Positions 17,082-25,231 of a stretch of DNA of 64,000 nucleotides are shown in pieces; positions within the stretch are counted from its first letter, which is position 1; each line of letters begins with the position of its first letter. Source of the DNA: Mesorhizobium sp. (GTDB lineage Bacteria > Pseudomonadota > Alphaproteobacteria > Rhizobiales > Rhizobiaceae); assembly GCA_004020545.1 (NCBI GenBank), contig SAQE01000001.1, positions 300,782 through 364,781 on the forward strand, read 5' to 3'. The position numbers were made by a program, and so were the translations under genes. A model generated the notes under the pieces. It did no database searches. It was given only the letters and a program-made list of their open reading frames with translations, and was not told where the DNA came from.

Positions 17082-18152
17082 ATGCGCGTGAGTATTCTGG
17101 GCGCCGGAGCAATCGCTTACGGCGTTGCCGCCTATCTGGCGAATTCGGGACATTCGCCAATGCTTTGGTCACCGTCGGGACAGCGCACCAAGGCCTTGGC
17201 TGCTGGGGAGTTATTGAAAGCGACGGGGGATATAGAGGCGACGGTTCCGGTGCGCATTGCCAAGGATTGCCAGGATGCCATCGCCAACGCGCAGGTGGTG
17301 GTGATCGCGCTCCCGGCCTACGGCCACAAGATGGTGATGGATGCCGCCGTCCCCCATCTGATCGATGGAGTTCCAGTCATCATCAGTTCGCATTGCTCAT
17401 TCGCAGCGCTGTATCTCTCCAAGCGGTTGGCCGAACGCAAGGTCTCGTTGCCGATCGTCGTTTGGGGCACAACGCTGGTGACCGGCCGCCAACTCGGGCC
17501 AACCGAAGTCCATGTCACCACCATTCGCCAGAAGCTTGACGTCGCGACGCTGCCTTTCAAAGCCCAAGATGAAGGGTACGAACTTTGCATGACTTTGTTC
17601 GGCGATCGTTTCGTCAGGCGCGATGGGATGCTGGCGATCGCGCTCAGCAACCTCAACCCACAGAACCACCTGGGAATTGCCCTTCTTAATCTGACACGAA
17701 TGGAAAAGGCCGAGCGATGGAGCCAGGGGGGGAGTGTCACCCCGGCCGTTGGCCGCCTTATCGAGGCTTTGGATGCCGAGCGGTTGGCAATCGCAGCCCA
17801 TTTCGGCATCGCGGTTCGCACCGTCAAAGAGCATTTTTCATTATCGTTCCATGTTCCGATGGGAACCGTTTCGGAAATGAATCAGGAGATGGACCGCCAG
17901 GGCCGCGGTGGCTTTGGACCGACAACCATCGAAAGCCGCTACATTCTCGAGGATGTTCCGTTCGGGCTGCTGCCGACCGTACTATTGGGGAAGATCACCG
18001 GGAAACCGGCCATACTCCATGGGTCCGGAGTTTCAATATTGTCGGCGGCTTATGGTCGCGACCTCAAGGCAGACAATGACATTCTTCCTGCCCTCGGGGT
18101 TGAAGGGTGGTCGGACGCGGGCCTCGTGAACCTTTCGCGTGAGGGATTCTAA
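17082..18152 (+). CDS. NAD/NADP octopine/nopaline dehydrogenase family protein
   Basis: 356 aa. The N-terminal Rossmann domain opens with ILGAGAIAYGVAAYLANSG. The C-terminal octopine-dehydrogenase domain carries the family histidine His196 in NPQNHLGIALLN and the motif SRYILEDVPFGLLP with Asp291. Family members condense an amino acid with a 2-oxo acid or run the reverse reaction. AGGAGG ends 6 bp before the ATG. Divergence from a LysR gene and an amino-acid importer argues for catabolism of an imported opine-like compound, or for making one for export. The substrate cannot be told from sequence. Confidence 0.88.
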   Translation: MRVSILGAGAIAYGVAAYLANSGHSPMLWSPSGQRTKALAAGELLKATGDIEATVPVRIAKDCQDAIANAQVVVIALPAYGHKMVMDAAVPHLIDGVPVIISSHCSFAALYLSKRLAERKVSLPIVVWGTTLVTGRQLGPTEVHVTTIRQKLDVATLPFKAQDEGYELCMTLFGDRFVRRDGMLAIALSNLNPQNHLGIALLNLTRMEKAERWSQGGSVTPAVGRLIEALDAERLAIAAHFGIAVRTVKEHFSLSFHVPMGTVSEMNQEMDRQGRGGFGPTTIESRYILEDVPFGLLPTVLLGKITGKPAILHGSGVSILSAAYGRDLKADNDILPALGVEGWSDAGLVNLSREGF

Positions 18153-18416
18153 CTAGCCGCAGCGGAAATGCCGAGCCGCGTGAGGCGTGGCCTTGCCCGT
18201 CCGCTTTGATGAAGAGTTCGGGCGCCGGCAGGCGTAGGAAAGTCCTTCGGCCCATACACGTCGTTGGAACTGCGATCGTGTGGCGATGGCCGTTGATGAT
18301 GCGATCTGGGATATCCACTGTCTGCATCCTGTTGACGACATGATGTCGTCCTAAATGCGACCGGGGAACGGCGGTGGCGCTTGGTGACTTTCAGCTGACT
18401 TATTGATTTTGTTGCA

Positions 18417-18493
18417 TGGTAGCGGAGGAGGGACTTGAACCCCCGACCCCAGGATTATGATTCCCGTGCTCTAACCAACTGAGCTACTCCGCC
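18417..18493 (-). tRNA. tRNA-Met (CAU), elongator type
   Basis: 77-nt cloverleaf on the minus strand with the 3' CCA encoded (TGG at 18417-18419). The D-arm GCTCAGTTGGTTAGAGC, the anticodon stem CGGGA/TCCTG around the loop ATCATAA, and the T-arm GGGTTCAAGTCCC are all visible. The anticodon CAU is complementary to 18457-18459. The first acceptor pair is G-U. The D-arm resembles elongator tRNA-Met more than initiator; tRNA-Ile2 (lysidine-modified) cannot be excluded by anticodon alone. The 264 bp between this gene and 18152 show no convincing gene. Confidence 0.93.
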
Positions 18494-18723
18494 AGGAGTG
18501 ACGAAGAGGCTCGAATAACCGCCCAGAGATCGGGCAATTTCGAGGCATTCGCCAAGGTCGCGCGGATATAAGGTTGGCAGGGCAAACCTGTCAAGCCGGA
18601 CGCACCAGTATAATCTCATCCCAGAAAAGCTTTGCCGGGCAGGCACCGAAGCGCATGCAGCGGGGTTGAGTTCGACCGGGCACGTCGCTATGTCTCGGCC
18701 ATGAAATTCTAGAGTTTGAACGA

Positions 18724-19689
18724 ATGAAGCCGCGCATCGCAGTCCTCGGTTGCGGATACTGGGGCAGCAACCACATCCGCACCCTCAAGGCGCTCGGCGC
18801 GCTCCACGCCGTTTCCGACGCCAACCGCGCCCGCGCCGAAGGCTTCGCCAGTGAGCAGGACTGCCTGGCGATCGAGCCGGACAAGCTCTTCGAGCGCGCC
18901 GATGTCGACGCCATCGTCATGGCGCTGCCGCCGCAATTCCATGCCGACACGGCTGTTCGTGCCGTCGAGGGCGGCAAGGACGTGCTGGTGGAGAAGCCGA
19001 TCGCGCTGACGGTCGCCGACGCAGAGCGCTCGGTGAAGGCGGCAAGGGACAATGGCCGCATCTTCATGGTCGGCCATGTGCTGCGCTTTCATCCCGCCTT
19101 CGAGACGCTCAAGGCGCTCATCGACAACGGCGAACTCGGCGAGATCCGCTATATCCACTCGCACCGGCTCGGCCTCGGCAAGTTCCATACCGAGAATGAC
19201 GCGCTTTGGGACCTCGCGCCGCACGATCTGTCGATGATCCTGGCAATCACCGGCACCGAGCCGATCGAGGTCAGGGGCGAGGGCGCGGCGCTCTTGGACA
19301 ATCTCAGCGACTTCGCGCACCTGCACATGCGTTTTCCCAATGGCGTGCGCAGCCACCTCTTCGCCTCTCGCCTCAATCCCTATCGCGAGCGGCGGCTGAC
19401 CGTGGTCGGCACCAAGGCGATGGCGGTGTTCGACGATGTCGAGCCGTGGGAGCGCAAGCTTGCCGTCTATCGGCACGCGGTCTGGCAGGATAGCGGCCAG
19501 TGGGCCTTCACCGCGAACGAGCCGTCCTATGTGGCGGTGGGCGAAGGCATGCCGCTGACGCGCGAACTCGCGCATTTCATGCAGTGCATCGAGACGCGCG
19601 CCGAACCGCGCACCGACGGCGAGGAAGCGATCCGCGTGCTGCGCATCCTGACGGCAGGCACGGTGACGCATAGCGGTTCATCAGCCTGA
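18724..19689 (+). CDS. Gfo/Idh/MocA family oxidoreductase
   Basis: 321 aa. The N-terminal NAD(P)-binding fold starts IAVLGCGYWGSNHIRTLKALG, and VEKPIALT (about residue 88) carries the family's EKP lysine. The C-terminal half contains DLAPHDLSMIL with the usual histidine. These enzymes oxidise sugars, inositols or nucleotide-sugar derivatives. Gly-Cys-Gly-Tyr-Trp-Gly at the start is common in members acting on UDP-sugars, but the subgroup is a guess. No strong ribosome-binding site precedes ATG 18724. It stands alone between tRNA-Met and mnmA, which converges on it. Confidence 0.88.
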   Translation: MKPRIAVLGCGYWGSNHIRTLKALGALHAVSDANRARAEGFASEQDCLAIEPDKLFERADVDAIVMALPPQFHADTAVRAVEGGKDVLVEKPIALTVADAERSVKAARDNGRIFMVGHVLRFHPAFETLKALIDNGELGEIRYIHSHRLGLGKFHTENDALWDLAPHDLSMILAITGTEPIEVRGEGAALLDNLSDFAHLHMRFPNGVRSHLFASRLNPYRERRLTVVGTKAMAVFDDVEPWERKLAVYRHAVWQDSGQWAFTANEPSYVAVGEGMPLTRELAHFMQCIETRAEPRTDGEEAIRVLRILTAGTVTHSGSSA

Positions 19690-19739
19690 GCCGCTCGCAA
19701 AGACGATCCTGAACTGTAGCGGCTGGCGGAAGCTGGGGC

Positions 19740-20930
19740 TTACTCGGCGGGAATGTGCGCGGGCCGCGCCGCAAGCCTCGACAGCATGGCCTCGGCCTCG
19801 GCGCCACGCTCGGAGCGCTCGATGAAGCCGCCGCCGAAGACACGCGCCTCGTTGCCGTCATCGGAATAGAGCACGCAGGCCTGCCCGGGCGCGATGCCGG
19901 ATTCGCCGTCGACCAGTTCGACCGAGGTCACGCCGTCGCGATGATGCAGCACGGCCGGGCGCGGCGGCCGGGTCGAGCGGACTTTTGCGAAAAGCTCGAT
20001 GCCGCCGGCTGGAACGTCCGAGAGCGGGCCGTCGCCAAGCCAGTTCATGGCGCGCAGATAGATCTTGTGCGTCTCCAGCGCCTCGCGCGGGCCGACAACG
20101 ACGCGCGCCCGGTCGGCGTCGAGATGGACGACATAAAGCGGCTCGCCGGAGGCGATGCCGATGCCGCGGCGCTGGCCGATCGTGTAGCGCAGGATGCCTT
20201 CATGGCGCCCGAGCACACGGCCGTCGATATGGACGATGTCGCCCGGATTGGCGGCCGCCGGCTTCAGCTTGGCGATGATGTCGGAATACTTGCCCTGCGG
20301 CACGAAGCAGATGTCCTGGCTGTCCTGCTTGGCGGCGACCGTCAGCCCCATCTCCTCGGCGATCGCCCGCACCTGCGGCTTGGAGAGGCCGCCCAGCGGA
20401 AAGCGCAGATAGTCGATCTGCGCCTGCGTGGTGGCGAACAGGAAATAGCTCTGGTCGCGGTCGGCATCGACCGGACGGTAGAGCGCGCGATGGGCGCCAT
20501 TGGCGCGGGAGCGGATGTAGTGGCCGGTGGCCAAGGCATCGGCGCCGAGATCCTGCGCGGTGGCCAAAAGATCGGCGAACTTGACCGTCTGGTTGCATGA
20601 CACGCAGGGTATCGGCGTCTCGCCGGCGACATAGCTCTCGGCGAAGGGATCGATGACCGCCTTGCGGAAGCGCTCTTCGTAGTCGAGCACGTAATGCGGG
20701 ATGCCGAGCGTCTCGGAGACGCGGCGGGCGTCGTCGATGTCCTGGCCGGCGCAGCAGGAACCCGCCCGGTGCGTGGCCGCGCCGTGATCGTAAAGCTGCA
20801 GGGTGACGCCGACGACATCATAGCCCTCTCGCTTCAGGATGCCGGCAACGACCGACGAATCGACGCCGCCCGACATGGCGACGACGACGCGGGTGTTTTC
20901 TGGGCGTCCGGGAAGATCGAGGCTGTTCAT
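19740..20930 (-). CDS. mnmA: tRNA-specific 2-thiouridylase MnmA
   Basis: 396 aa. It forms 2-thiouridine at U34 of Lys, Glu and Gln tRNAs using ATP and a persulfide relay. The P-loop-like motif MSGGVDSS is near the N-terminus. The catalytic cysteines lie in [10 protein letters not shown] and in [13 protein letters not shown], with the HYIRSR and RYTIGQRRG segments between and after. ATG 20930 is preferred over an in-frame TTG 11 codons upstream. It is divergent from sciP across about 260 bp. The length is usual for alphaproteobacterial MnmA. Confidence 0.96.
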   Translation of the reverse strand: MNSLDLPGRPENTRVVVAMSGGVDSSVVAGILKREGYDVVGVTLQLYDHGAATHRAGSCCAGQDIDDARRVSETLGIPHYVLDYEERFRKAVIDPFAESYVAGETPIPCVSCNQTVKFADLLATAQDLGADALATGHYIRSRANGAHRALYRPVDADRDQSYFLFATTQAQIDYLRFPLGGLSKPQVRAIAEEMGLTVAAKQDSQDICFVPQGKYSDIIAKLKPAAANPGDIVHIDGRVLGRHEGILRYTIGQRRGIGIASGEPLYVVHLDADRARVVVGPREALETHKIYLRAMNWLGDGPLSDVPAGGIELFAKVRSTRPPRPAVLHHRDGVTSVELVDGESGIAPGQACVLYSDDGNEARVFGGGFIERSERGAEAEAMLSRLAARPAHIPAE

Positions 20931-21189
20931 GGTTCTTTCAATCTGCGTGGCGCTGGCTGCCAATGGCCGGAATATAGGTCAAGCGATCCGGGTGCGCCAG
21001 CTTGCCTGCCGAAGCGATTTTTCCCGGCAAAATCAGGGCCCGGACCGCGATTGTCTCAAATGCCGAACAAAACCCTAACGTGACGTTCACGATCCTTACC
21101 TAGTCATTAGGGTTCGCTTAGGCAATTTTTAAAGCTGTGGCGGTACTGTGGCGGGGATTGGGTCTTTGAGTTTTTAGTAGAGAGTACGA

Positions 21190-21465
21190 ATGACCGATCT
21201 GGTTAGACCTAGAGTCAAGTATGTCATAGGGCCTGACGGCAGCCCTCTTACGATAGCCGACCTGCCGCCGACGAACACGCGGCGCTGGGTTATCCGGCGC
21301 AAGGCGGAAGTGGTCGCGGCGGTGCGCGGCGGACTGCTCAGTCTCGAGGAGGCCTGCCAGCGCTACAAGCTCACCACCGAGGAATTTCTCTCCTGGCAAG
21401 CATCGATCGACGAATATGGCCTTGCCGGGCTGCGCACGACGCGAATCCAGCAATACCGGCACTAG
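21190..21465 (+). CDS. sciP: SciP, CtrA inhibitory protein (DUF1153)
   Basis: 91 aa small helical DNA-binding protein, nearly the canonical SciP/DUF1153 sequence throughout: YVIGPDGSPLT, then TRRWVIRRKAEVVAAVRGG and GLAGLRTTRIQQYRH at the end. In Caulobacter SciP binds CtrA and blocks activation of CtrA-dependent promoters in G1. The gene lies 2.4 kb from ctrA. TTAG-N7-TTAG at 21107-21121 in its upstream region is a weak likeness of a CtrA box (TTAA-N7-TTAA). A strong terminator follows the gene. Confidence 0.95.
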   Translation: MTDLVRPRVKYVIGPDGSPLTIADLPPTNTRRWVIRRKAEVVAAVRGGLLSLEEACQRYKLTTEEFLSWQASIDEYGLAGLRTTRIQQYRH

Positions 21466-21487
21466 CCACTGGCTGGGAAACGAACGA

Positions 21488-21516
21488 GGGCGCGGATTCC
21501 GCGCCCTTTTGCTTTT
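21488..21516 (+). terminator. Rho-independent terminator after sciP
   Basis: GGGCGCGG (21488-21495), a 3-nt loop and CCGCGCCC (21499-21506) form a perfect 8-bp GC stem followed by TTTTGCTTTT. It lies 22 bp past the sciP stop and ends the plus-strand transcript before the convergent oxidoreductase gene. Confidence 0.88.
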
Positions 21517-21533
21517 CTGAAGCAGGCGTTCAC

Positions 21534-22460
21534 TCAGACCGTCAGCACGACCTTGCCGATCGGCCTGGTCGCAAGGAAGGCATGGGCGGCGCCCGCCTGA
21601 TCGAGCGGAAAAGCCTTCGCCACATGAGCCGACAGCTTCCCAGCGTCGACCAGCTTGGCGAGTTCGACCAGGCCCTCGCGGTCGGGCACCACCGAGATGC
21701 GCTCGACGCGAATGCGGCGCGCGCTGGCCTTCGCCCGGGTGGCGTCATGAACATTGAGCAGCGACACCAAGACGCCACCGTCGCGCAACGCCTTCAGTGA
21801 TTCGTCGGCGTGGTCGCCGCCGAACGCATCCATCACCAGATCGACATTGCTGACTTTCCCGGTGAAATCGTCCGTGGTGTAGTCGATGACCTCGTCGGCG
21901 CCGAGCGAGCGAACGAAATCGAGCTTGTCCGGGCTGGCGGTCGAGGCGACATAGGCGCCGCGTGCCTTGGCGATCTGCACGGCCAGATGGCCGACACCGC
22001 CGGCCCCGGCATGGATCAGCACGCGCTGGCCGGACTGAATATGGCCGTGCCGGACGAGGCCTTGCCAGGCGGTAAGGCCAGCCAGCGGCAGCGCCGCGGC
22101 GTGGGCATGGTCGATGCCGGCAGGCTTGATGGCGATCTCGTCCGCCGGCGCGGTTGCGAGCTCTGCATAGGCTCCGGCCTGTTTCGGAAGGCGCGGCATG
22201 CCGAACACGTCGTCGCCGACCTTGACGGTGGTCACGCCGGCGCCCAGTGCCTCGACGGTTCCGGAAATATCCCAGCCGAGAATGAAAGGTGGTTCGCCAA
22301 GCAGGGGGTAAAAGCCGCCGCGCACGGCGCCATCGACAGGGTTGATGCCCGCCGCCTTGACGCTGACGAGTACCTCGCCAGGCTTGGGCGAGGGGTCTGG
22401 CTGCTCGGCGACGAAAAGGACGTCGGGTCCACCAACGGAGTTCTGGATAACGGCACGCAT
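21534..22460 (-). CDS. NADP-dependent quinone oxidoreductase (zinc-type alcohol dehydrogenase superfamily)
   Basis: 308 aa medium-chain reductase: GroES-like N-terminal domain (AGINPVDGAVRGG), then a nucleotide-binding domain with VLIHAGAGGVGHLAVQIAK. No zinc-ligand cluster is seen, as in QOR-type enzymes that reduce quinones or enones with NADPH. ATG 22460 is chosen because AGGAGG stands 6 bp upstream; a TTG one codon earlier is ignored. It is divergent from an HxlR regulator across 89 bp, the usual layout when HxlR responds to electrophiles or quinones. Confidence 0.9.
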   Translation of the reverse strand: MRAVIQNSVGGPDVLFVAEQPDPSPKPGEVLVSVKAAGINPVDGAVRGGFYPLLGEPPFILGWDISGTVEALGAGVTTVKVGDDVFGMPRLPKQAGAYAELATAPADEIAIKPAGIDHAHAAALPLAGLTAWQGLVRHGHIQSGQRVLIHAGAGGVGHLAVQIAKARGAYVASTASPDKLDFVRSLGADEVIDYTTDDFTGKVSNVDLVMDAFGGDHADESLKALRDGGVLVSLLNVHDATRAKASARRIRVERISVVPDREGLVELAKLVDAGKLSAHVAKAFPLDQAGAAHAFLATRPIGKVVLTV

Positions 22461-22487
22461 CAAAGCCTCCTAGGAATGAATATGCCG

Positions 22488-22502
22488 CTATCATTTGGAT
22501 AG
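22488..22502. promoter_or_regulatory. Inverted repeat in the oxidoreductase/HxlR divergent promoter
   Basis: CTATC and GATAG flank ATTTG as a perfect 5-5-5 palindrome, and TAGTA is repeated at 22500-22504 and 22518-22522. The segment is AT-rich between divergent genes. An HxlR operator is plausible but not shown. Confidence 0.35.
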
Positions 22503-22549
22503 TAATATTCTGTTGTCTAGTATGTACCTTTTCTATATATAGGCACCTC

Positions 22550-22954
22550 ATGGATAGTGACGACGCCACCCCCTTCGGCTACGATGCGTTCCGGCGCACT
22601 TGCCCGTCGCATACCGTGCTCGAGATGCTGGCCAGCAAATGGGTTTATCTGACCGTTTGCGCGCTGCGGCGCGGCCGGCTGCGCAATGGCGAACTGGCCC
22701 GCAAGATGGAAGGCATCACGCCGAAGATGCTGACCCAGACGCTGCGCGTGCTTGAGCGCGACGGCCTTGTCCGGCGCGAGGTCTATCCGGTCATCCCGCC
22801 GCGGGTTGAATATGAGCTGACGGAGCTTGGCCAGAACCTGGCGGGACTTCTCAGCCAAATCCGGTCCTGGGCGGAAGAGCATGCGCCCGACATCAAGGAT
22901 GCGCGCGCGCGGGCATCGGCGAACCATCAGGACGATATGGCAGTGCTGCCTTGA
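22550..22954 (+). CDS. HxlR-family winged-helix transcriptional regulator
   Basis: 134 aa. A single HxlR domain contains the family cysteine near the N-terminus (FRRTCPSHTVLEMLASKW, about residue 17), followed by the helix-turn-helix and wing (GITPKMLTQTLRVLERDGLVRREV and PPRVEYELTELG). In HypR and YodB that cysteine senses oxidants, electrophiles or quinones. Together with the divergent quinone oxidoreductase it probably forms a local stress switch. The pair separates sciP from fliJ. Confidence 0.92.
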   Translation: MDSDDATPFGYDAFRRTCPSHTVLEMLASKWVYLTVCALRRGRLRNGELARKMEGITPKMLTQTLRVLERDGLVRREVYPVIPPRVEYELTELGQNLAGLLSQIRSWAEEHAPDIKDARARASANHQDDMAVLP

Positions 22955-23040
22955 AGCGGGGGCGCGGGCGGGATTTGTCCCGGCGCGGGTTTCAACGGCG
23001 ACGCCGGCGGGCACCGGCGTTGGGGCGAATCGCGATCCAC

Positions 23041-23418
23041 TCAGCCGATCATGGCGCTGCGACCACCCACTTCCGCGTCGCGGATCTTGCTGTCGCGCGA
23101 TTCCAGCATCTCCGCCTTGGAAAGCTCCGCTTCAGCTTCGCTGAGTAATGATTCGGCCGTGGTTCGCTGCTGGGCGAGGTCGCCCTGCGAGTTCCTGAGG
23201 TTGTCGCGGCGCAGGCGCGCCGCCTTGGCGAAGGTCGGATAGGCAAAATGGTTGATGTCGGTAATGCCGGCTTTTTTCTCTTCGGCGACGATCTGCGCCT
23301 CCAACTCGACGGCCATGCGCTCGAACTCGGCGATCATCATGTCCAACTGCAACAGCTGGCGCCGTTTCTCATTCACCTGAAACTGCTTCAGCCGAACGAG
23401 GTTTTCACGTGACTTCAT
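23041..23418 (-). CDS. fliJ: FliJ-like flagellar export coiled-coil protein
   Basis: 125 aa, almost wholly heptad-like charged helix (LVRLKQFQVNEKRRQLLQLD through ESLLSEAEAELSKAEMLE), the size and build of FliJ, the stalk-like subunit that links the FliI ATPase to the flagellar export gate. The start at 23418 has GGGAG 9 bp upstream; the longer frame adds a basic stretch without support. It is divergent from ctrA, a regulator of flagellar genes in alphaproteobacteria. Assignment rests on coiled-coil character and location, so a generic coiled-coil protein is possible. Confidence 0.65.
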   Translation of the reverse strand: MKSRENLVRLKQFQVNEKRRQLLQLDMMIAEFERMAVELEAQIVAEEKKAGITDINHFAYPTFAKAARLRRDNLRNSQGDLAQQRTTAESLLSEAEAELSKAEMLESRDSKIRDAEVGGRSAMIG

Positions 23419-23866
23419 GACTCGGTACTCCCGGAAACGCACACCTGCATATCGTTCCATCAGCCTGGAAAGGCCCAAGCGTCACCCGTTTCCCCCGGCT
23501 TTCCCAACGCTATGGGAAACAAAGCCCTAAAGATTTTTGCCGGCGGTAACCATTCGTTTACGGGCATTGTTAATCATACGGGCGAGGACTTAAGGCCGGG
23601 TAAAAATTCCGGCTGCGGCGGGAAGCCCAGGCCTGCGAGTCTCTGGAGTCACTTAGGCTGACTAATTAATGTGGTACATGAGCGATTTGGGTCTGTGATT
23701 CGTTATTAGATTCAAGTGGGTGTAGAAAGGGGTTAAAAAATCTGATATCGTGTTCGGCACGAAATTAGGATTTGTTAACCAGTCGGTGGCACCTTCTGTT
23801 CAGGCAATCACTGCTCCGGTCCCGGACGGGTCGTGACACGGTCCGGCAGCAGAAAAGGGGAATGAA
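23419..23866. promoter_or_regulatory. ctrA / fliJ divergent regulatory region with four GANTC sites
   Basis: 448 bp without a gene. GANTC, the CcrM methylation site, occurs at 23637-23641, 23646-23650, 23697-23701 and 23709-23713, two close pairs within 77 bp. Several TTAA half-sites are present, including TTAA-N7-TAAA at 23590-23604, close to the CtrA box TTAA-N7-TTAA. In Caulobacter, methylation state and CtrA autoregulation time ctrA transcription; the same logic is inferred here. No small ORF is supported. Confidence 0.65.
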
Positions 23867-24562
23867 ATGCGTGTTCTGCTGATTGAAGACGACAGTGCAA
23901 CCGCACAAAGCATCGAGTTGATGCTGAAATCGGAGAGCTTCAACGTCTATACGACCGATCTCGGCGAAGAAGGGGTCGATCTCGGCAAGCTCTACGACTA
24001 CGACATCATCCTTCTCGATCTCAACCTTCCCGACATGTCGGGCTACGAAGTGCTGCGCACGCTTCGCCTCTCCAAGGTCAAGACGCCGATCCTGATCCTC
24101 TCCGGCATGGCCGGCATAGAGGACAAGGTGCGCGGCCTCGGCTTCGGCGCCGACGACTACATGACCAAGCCTTTCCACAAGGACGAACTGGTGGCACGCA
24201 TCCATGCCATCGTGCGCCGCTCCAAGGGCCATGCCCAGTCGGTCATCACGACCGGCGACCTGGTGGTCAATCTCGATGCCAAGACGGTTGAGGTCGGTGG
24301 CCAGCGCGTGCATCTGACGGGCAAGGAATACCAGATGCTGGAGCTGCTCTCGCTGCGCAAGGGCACGACGCTGACAAAGGAAATGTTCCTCAACCATCTC
24401 TATGGCGGCATGGACGAGCCGGAACTGAAGATCATCGACGTCTTCATCTGCAAGCTGCGCAAGAAGCTCGACGCAGCCTCCGGCGGCCAGAACTATATCG
24501 AGACGGTCTGGGGTCGCGGCTATGTGCTGCGCGAGCCTGAAGACATCCGCGTCAGCGCCTGA
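23867..24562 (+). CDS. ctrA: Cell-cycle master response regulator CtrA
   Basis: 231 aa OmpR/PhoB-type regulator. The receiver domain (1-120) has the acidic pair in LLIEDDS, phospho-acceptor Asp51 in [11 protein letters not shown] and the lysine in [10 protein letters not shown]. The C-terminal winged helix (about 125-230) contains [17 protein letters not shown] and the CtrA-typical [21 protein letters not shown], then [13 protein letters not shown]. CtrA governs DNA replication, division and flagellar genes and receives phosphate from CckA through ChpT, whose gene lies 0.7 kb downstream. A strong terminator follows. Confidence 0.98.
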   Translation: MRVLLIEDDSATAQSIELMLKSESFNVYTTDLGEEGVDLGKLYDYDIILLDLNLPDMSGYEVLRTLRLSKVKTPILILSGMAGIEDKVRGLGFGADDYMTKPFHKDELVARIHAIVRRSKGHAQSVITTGDLVVNLDAKTVEVGGQRVHLTGKEYQMLELLSLRKGTTLTKEMFLNHLYGGMDEPELKIIDVFICKLRKKLDAASGGQNYIETVWGRGYVLREPEDIRVSA

Positions 24563-24583
24563 GCGGAGCCAAGCAATTCTACG

Positions 24584-24616
24584 AAAACCCGGCTTTGGCC
24601 GGGTTTTTCGTTTTTG
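24584..24616 (+). terminator. Rho-independent terminator after ctrA
   Basis: AAAACCCGGC (24584-24593) and GCCGGGTTTT (24598-24607) form a perfect 10-bp stem around a 4-nt loop, followed by TCGTTTTT. It lies 22 bp after the ctrA stop. Being A-rich upstream and U-rich downstream it could work on both strands and also end the convergent receiver gene. Confidence 0.9.
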
Positions 24617-24628
24617 ATATCGAAAAGC

Positions 24629-24997
24629 TCAGGCTGCGATCTTCAGGGAGCGGAAGCTCTCGAGCAACTGCGCCCGGTTGAAAGGCTTCAGCAGATAGCC
24701 CTGGGCGCCGGCGCGTTTGGCCCGCATGATCGAGGCGACGTCGACTTCGACGAGCGAAACCAGGATCTGCGGCTTGACGGGGCTTTCAATGGCGCGGATG
24801 CGGCGAATGAGGTCCACTGCCTGCATGTCGGCCAAGCCGCCGTCGATAACGATGACATCGGGCATGTCGGTGGAGCACATCTCGATCGCATCAAGCCCGT
24901 TGGCCGCTTCGATGACCAGGATGTCCGAACCGCCAAGGATACGCTTTGCAACTTTCCTGATGACGCTCGAATCGTCCACGAACAGGCAGCGCTTCAT
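24629..24997 (-). CDS. Single-domain response regulator (orphan receiver) between ctrA and chpT
   Basis: 122 aa, receiver only. The acidic pair is Asp8/Asp9 (LFVDDSS), the phospho-acceptor is Asp52 in VIVIDGGLADM, and the lysine is in YLLKPFNRAQL. There is no output domain. It is neither clearly DivK (which starts differently and has an NPDL-type motif) nor clearly CpdR. Its location between ctrA and chpT suggests participation in, or diversion of phosphate from, the CckA-ChpT-CtrA relay. That role is inferred. Confidence 0.88.
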   Translation of the reverse strand: MKRCLFVDDSSVIRKVAKRILGGSDILVIEAANGLDAIEMCSTDMPDVIVIDGGLADMQAVDLIRRIRAIESPVKPQILVSLVEVDVASIMRAKRAGAQGYLLKPFNRAQLLESFRSLKIAA

Positions 24998-25231
24998 TTC
25001 CGGGTCCTCTTTGCCATCTGCCGAACCGGCAACCTCCGGTAACCGTGGGGCACCTTAGAGCAATCCGGTAAAGAAGCTGAAAAGCCGTTAGGTAAAGTTT
25101 TTCCAAAGAGGCGCGTTGCGCGCTTTTTCGCCACCGAACCAACACACCTGCAATGACAGGGATTGCTTCTCTGGCATTGCGAGCGGAAATATCAGTGGAA
25201 TGAATACTTGACCTGTTCTTGGCCGTTGCCT

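Noticed and set aside
18153-18416. Short minus-strand frames downstream of the opine-dehydrogenase-like gene.
   Set aside because: No domain, no ribosome-binding site and shadow-like composition; left as non-coding.
10145-18428. TGGTGGCGGAGG at 10145-10156 is one mismatch from the 3' end of tRNA-Met at 18417-18428, which might mark an integrated element carrying the opine-like cluster.
   Set aside because: A 12-bp near-match without an integrase gene is too weak; it can occur by chance in GC-rich DNA.
21107-21121. TTAG-N7-TTAG upstream of sciP as a CtrA box.
   Set aside because: Two differences from TTAA-N7-TTAA; mentioned with sciP but not strong enough to list as a site.
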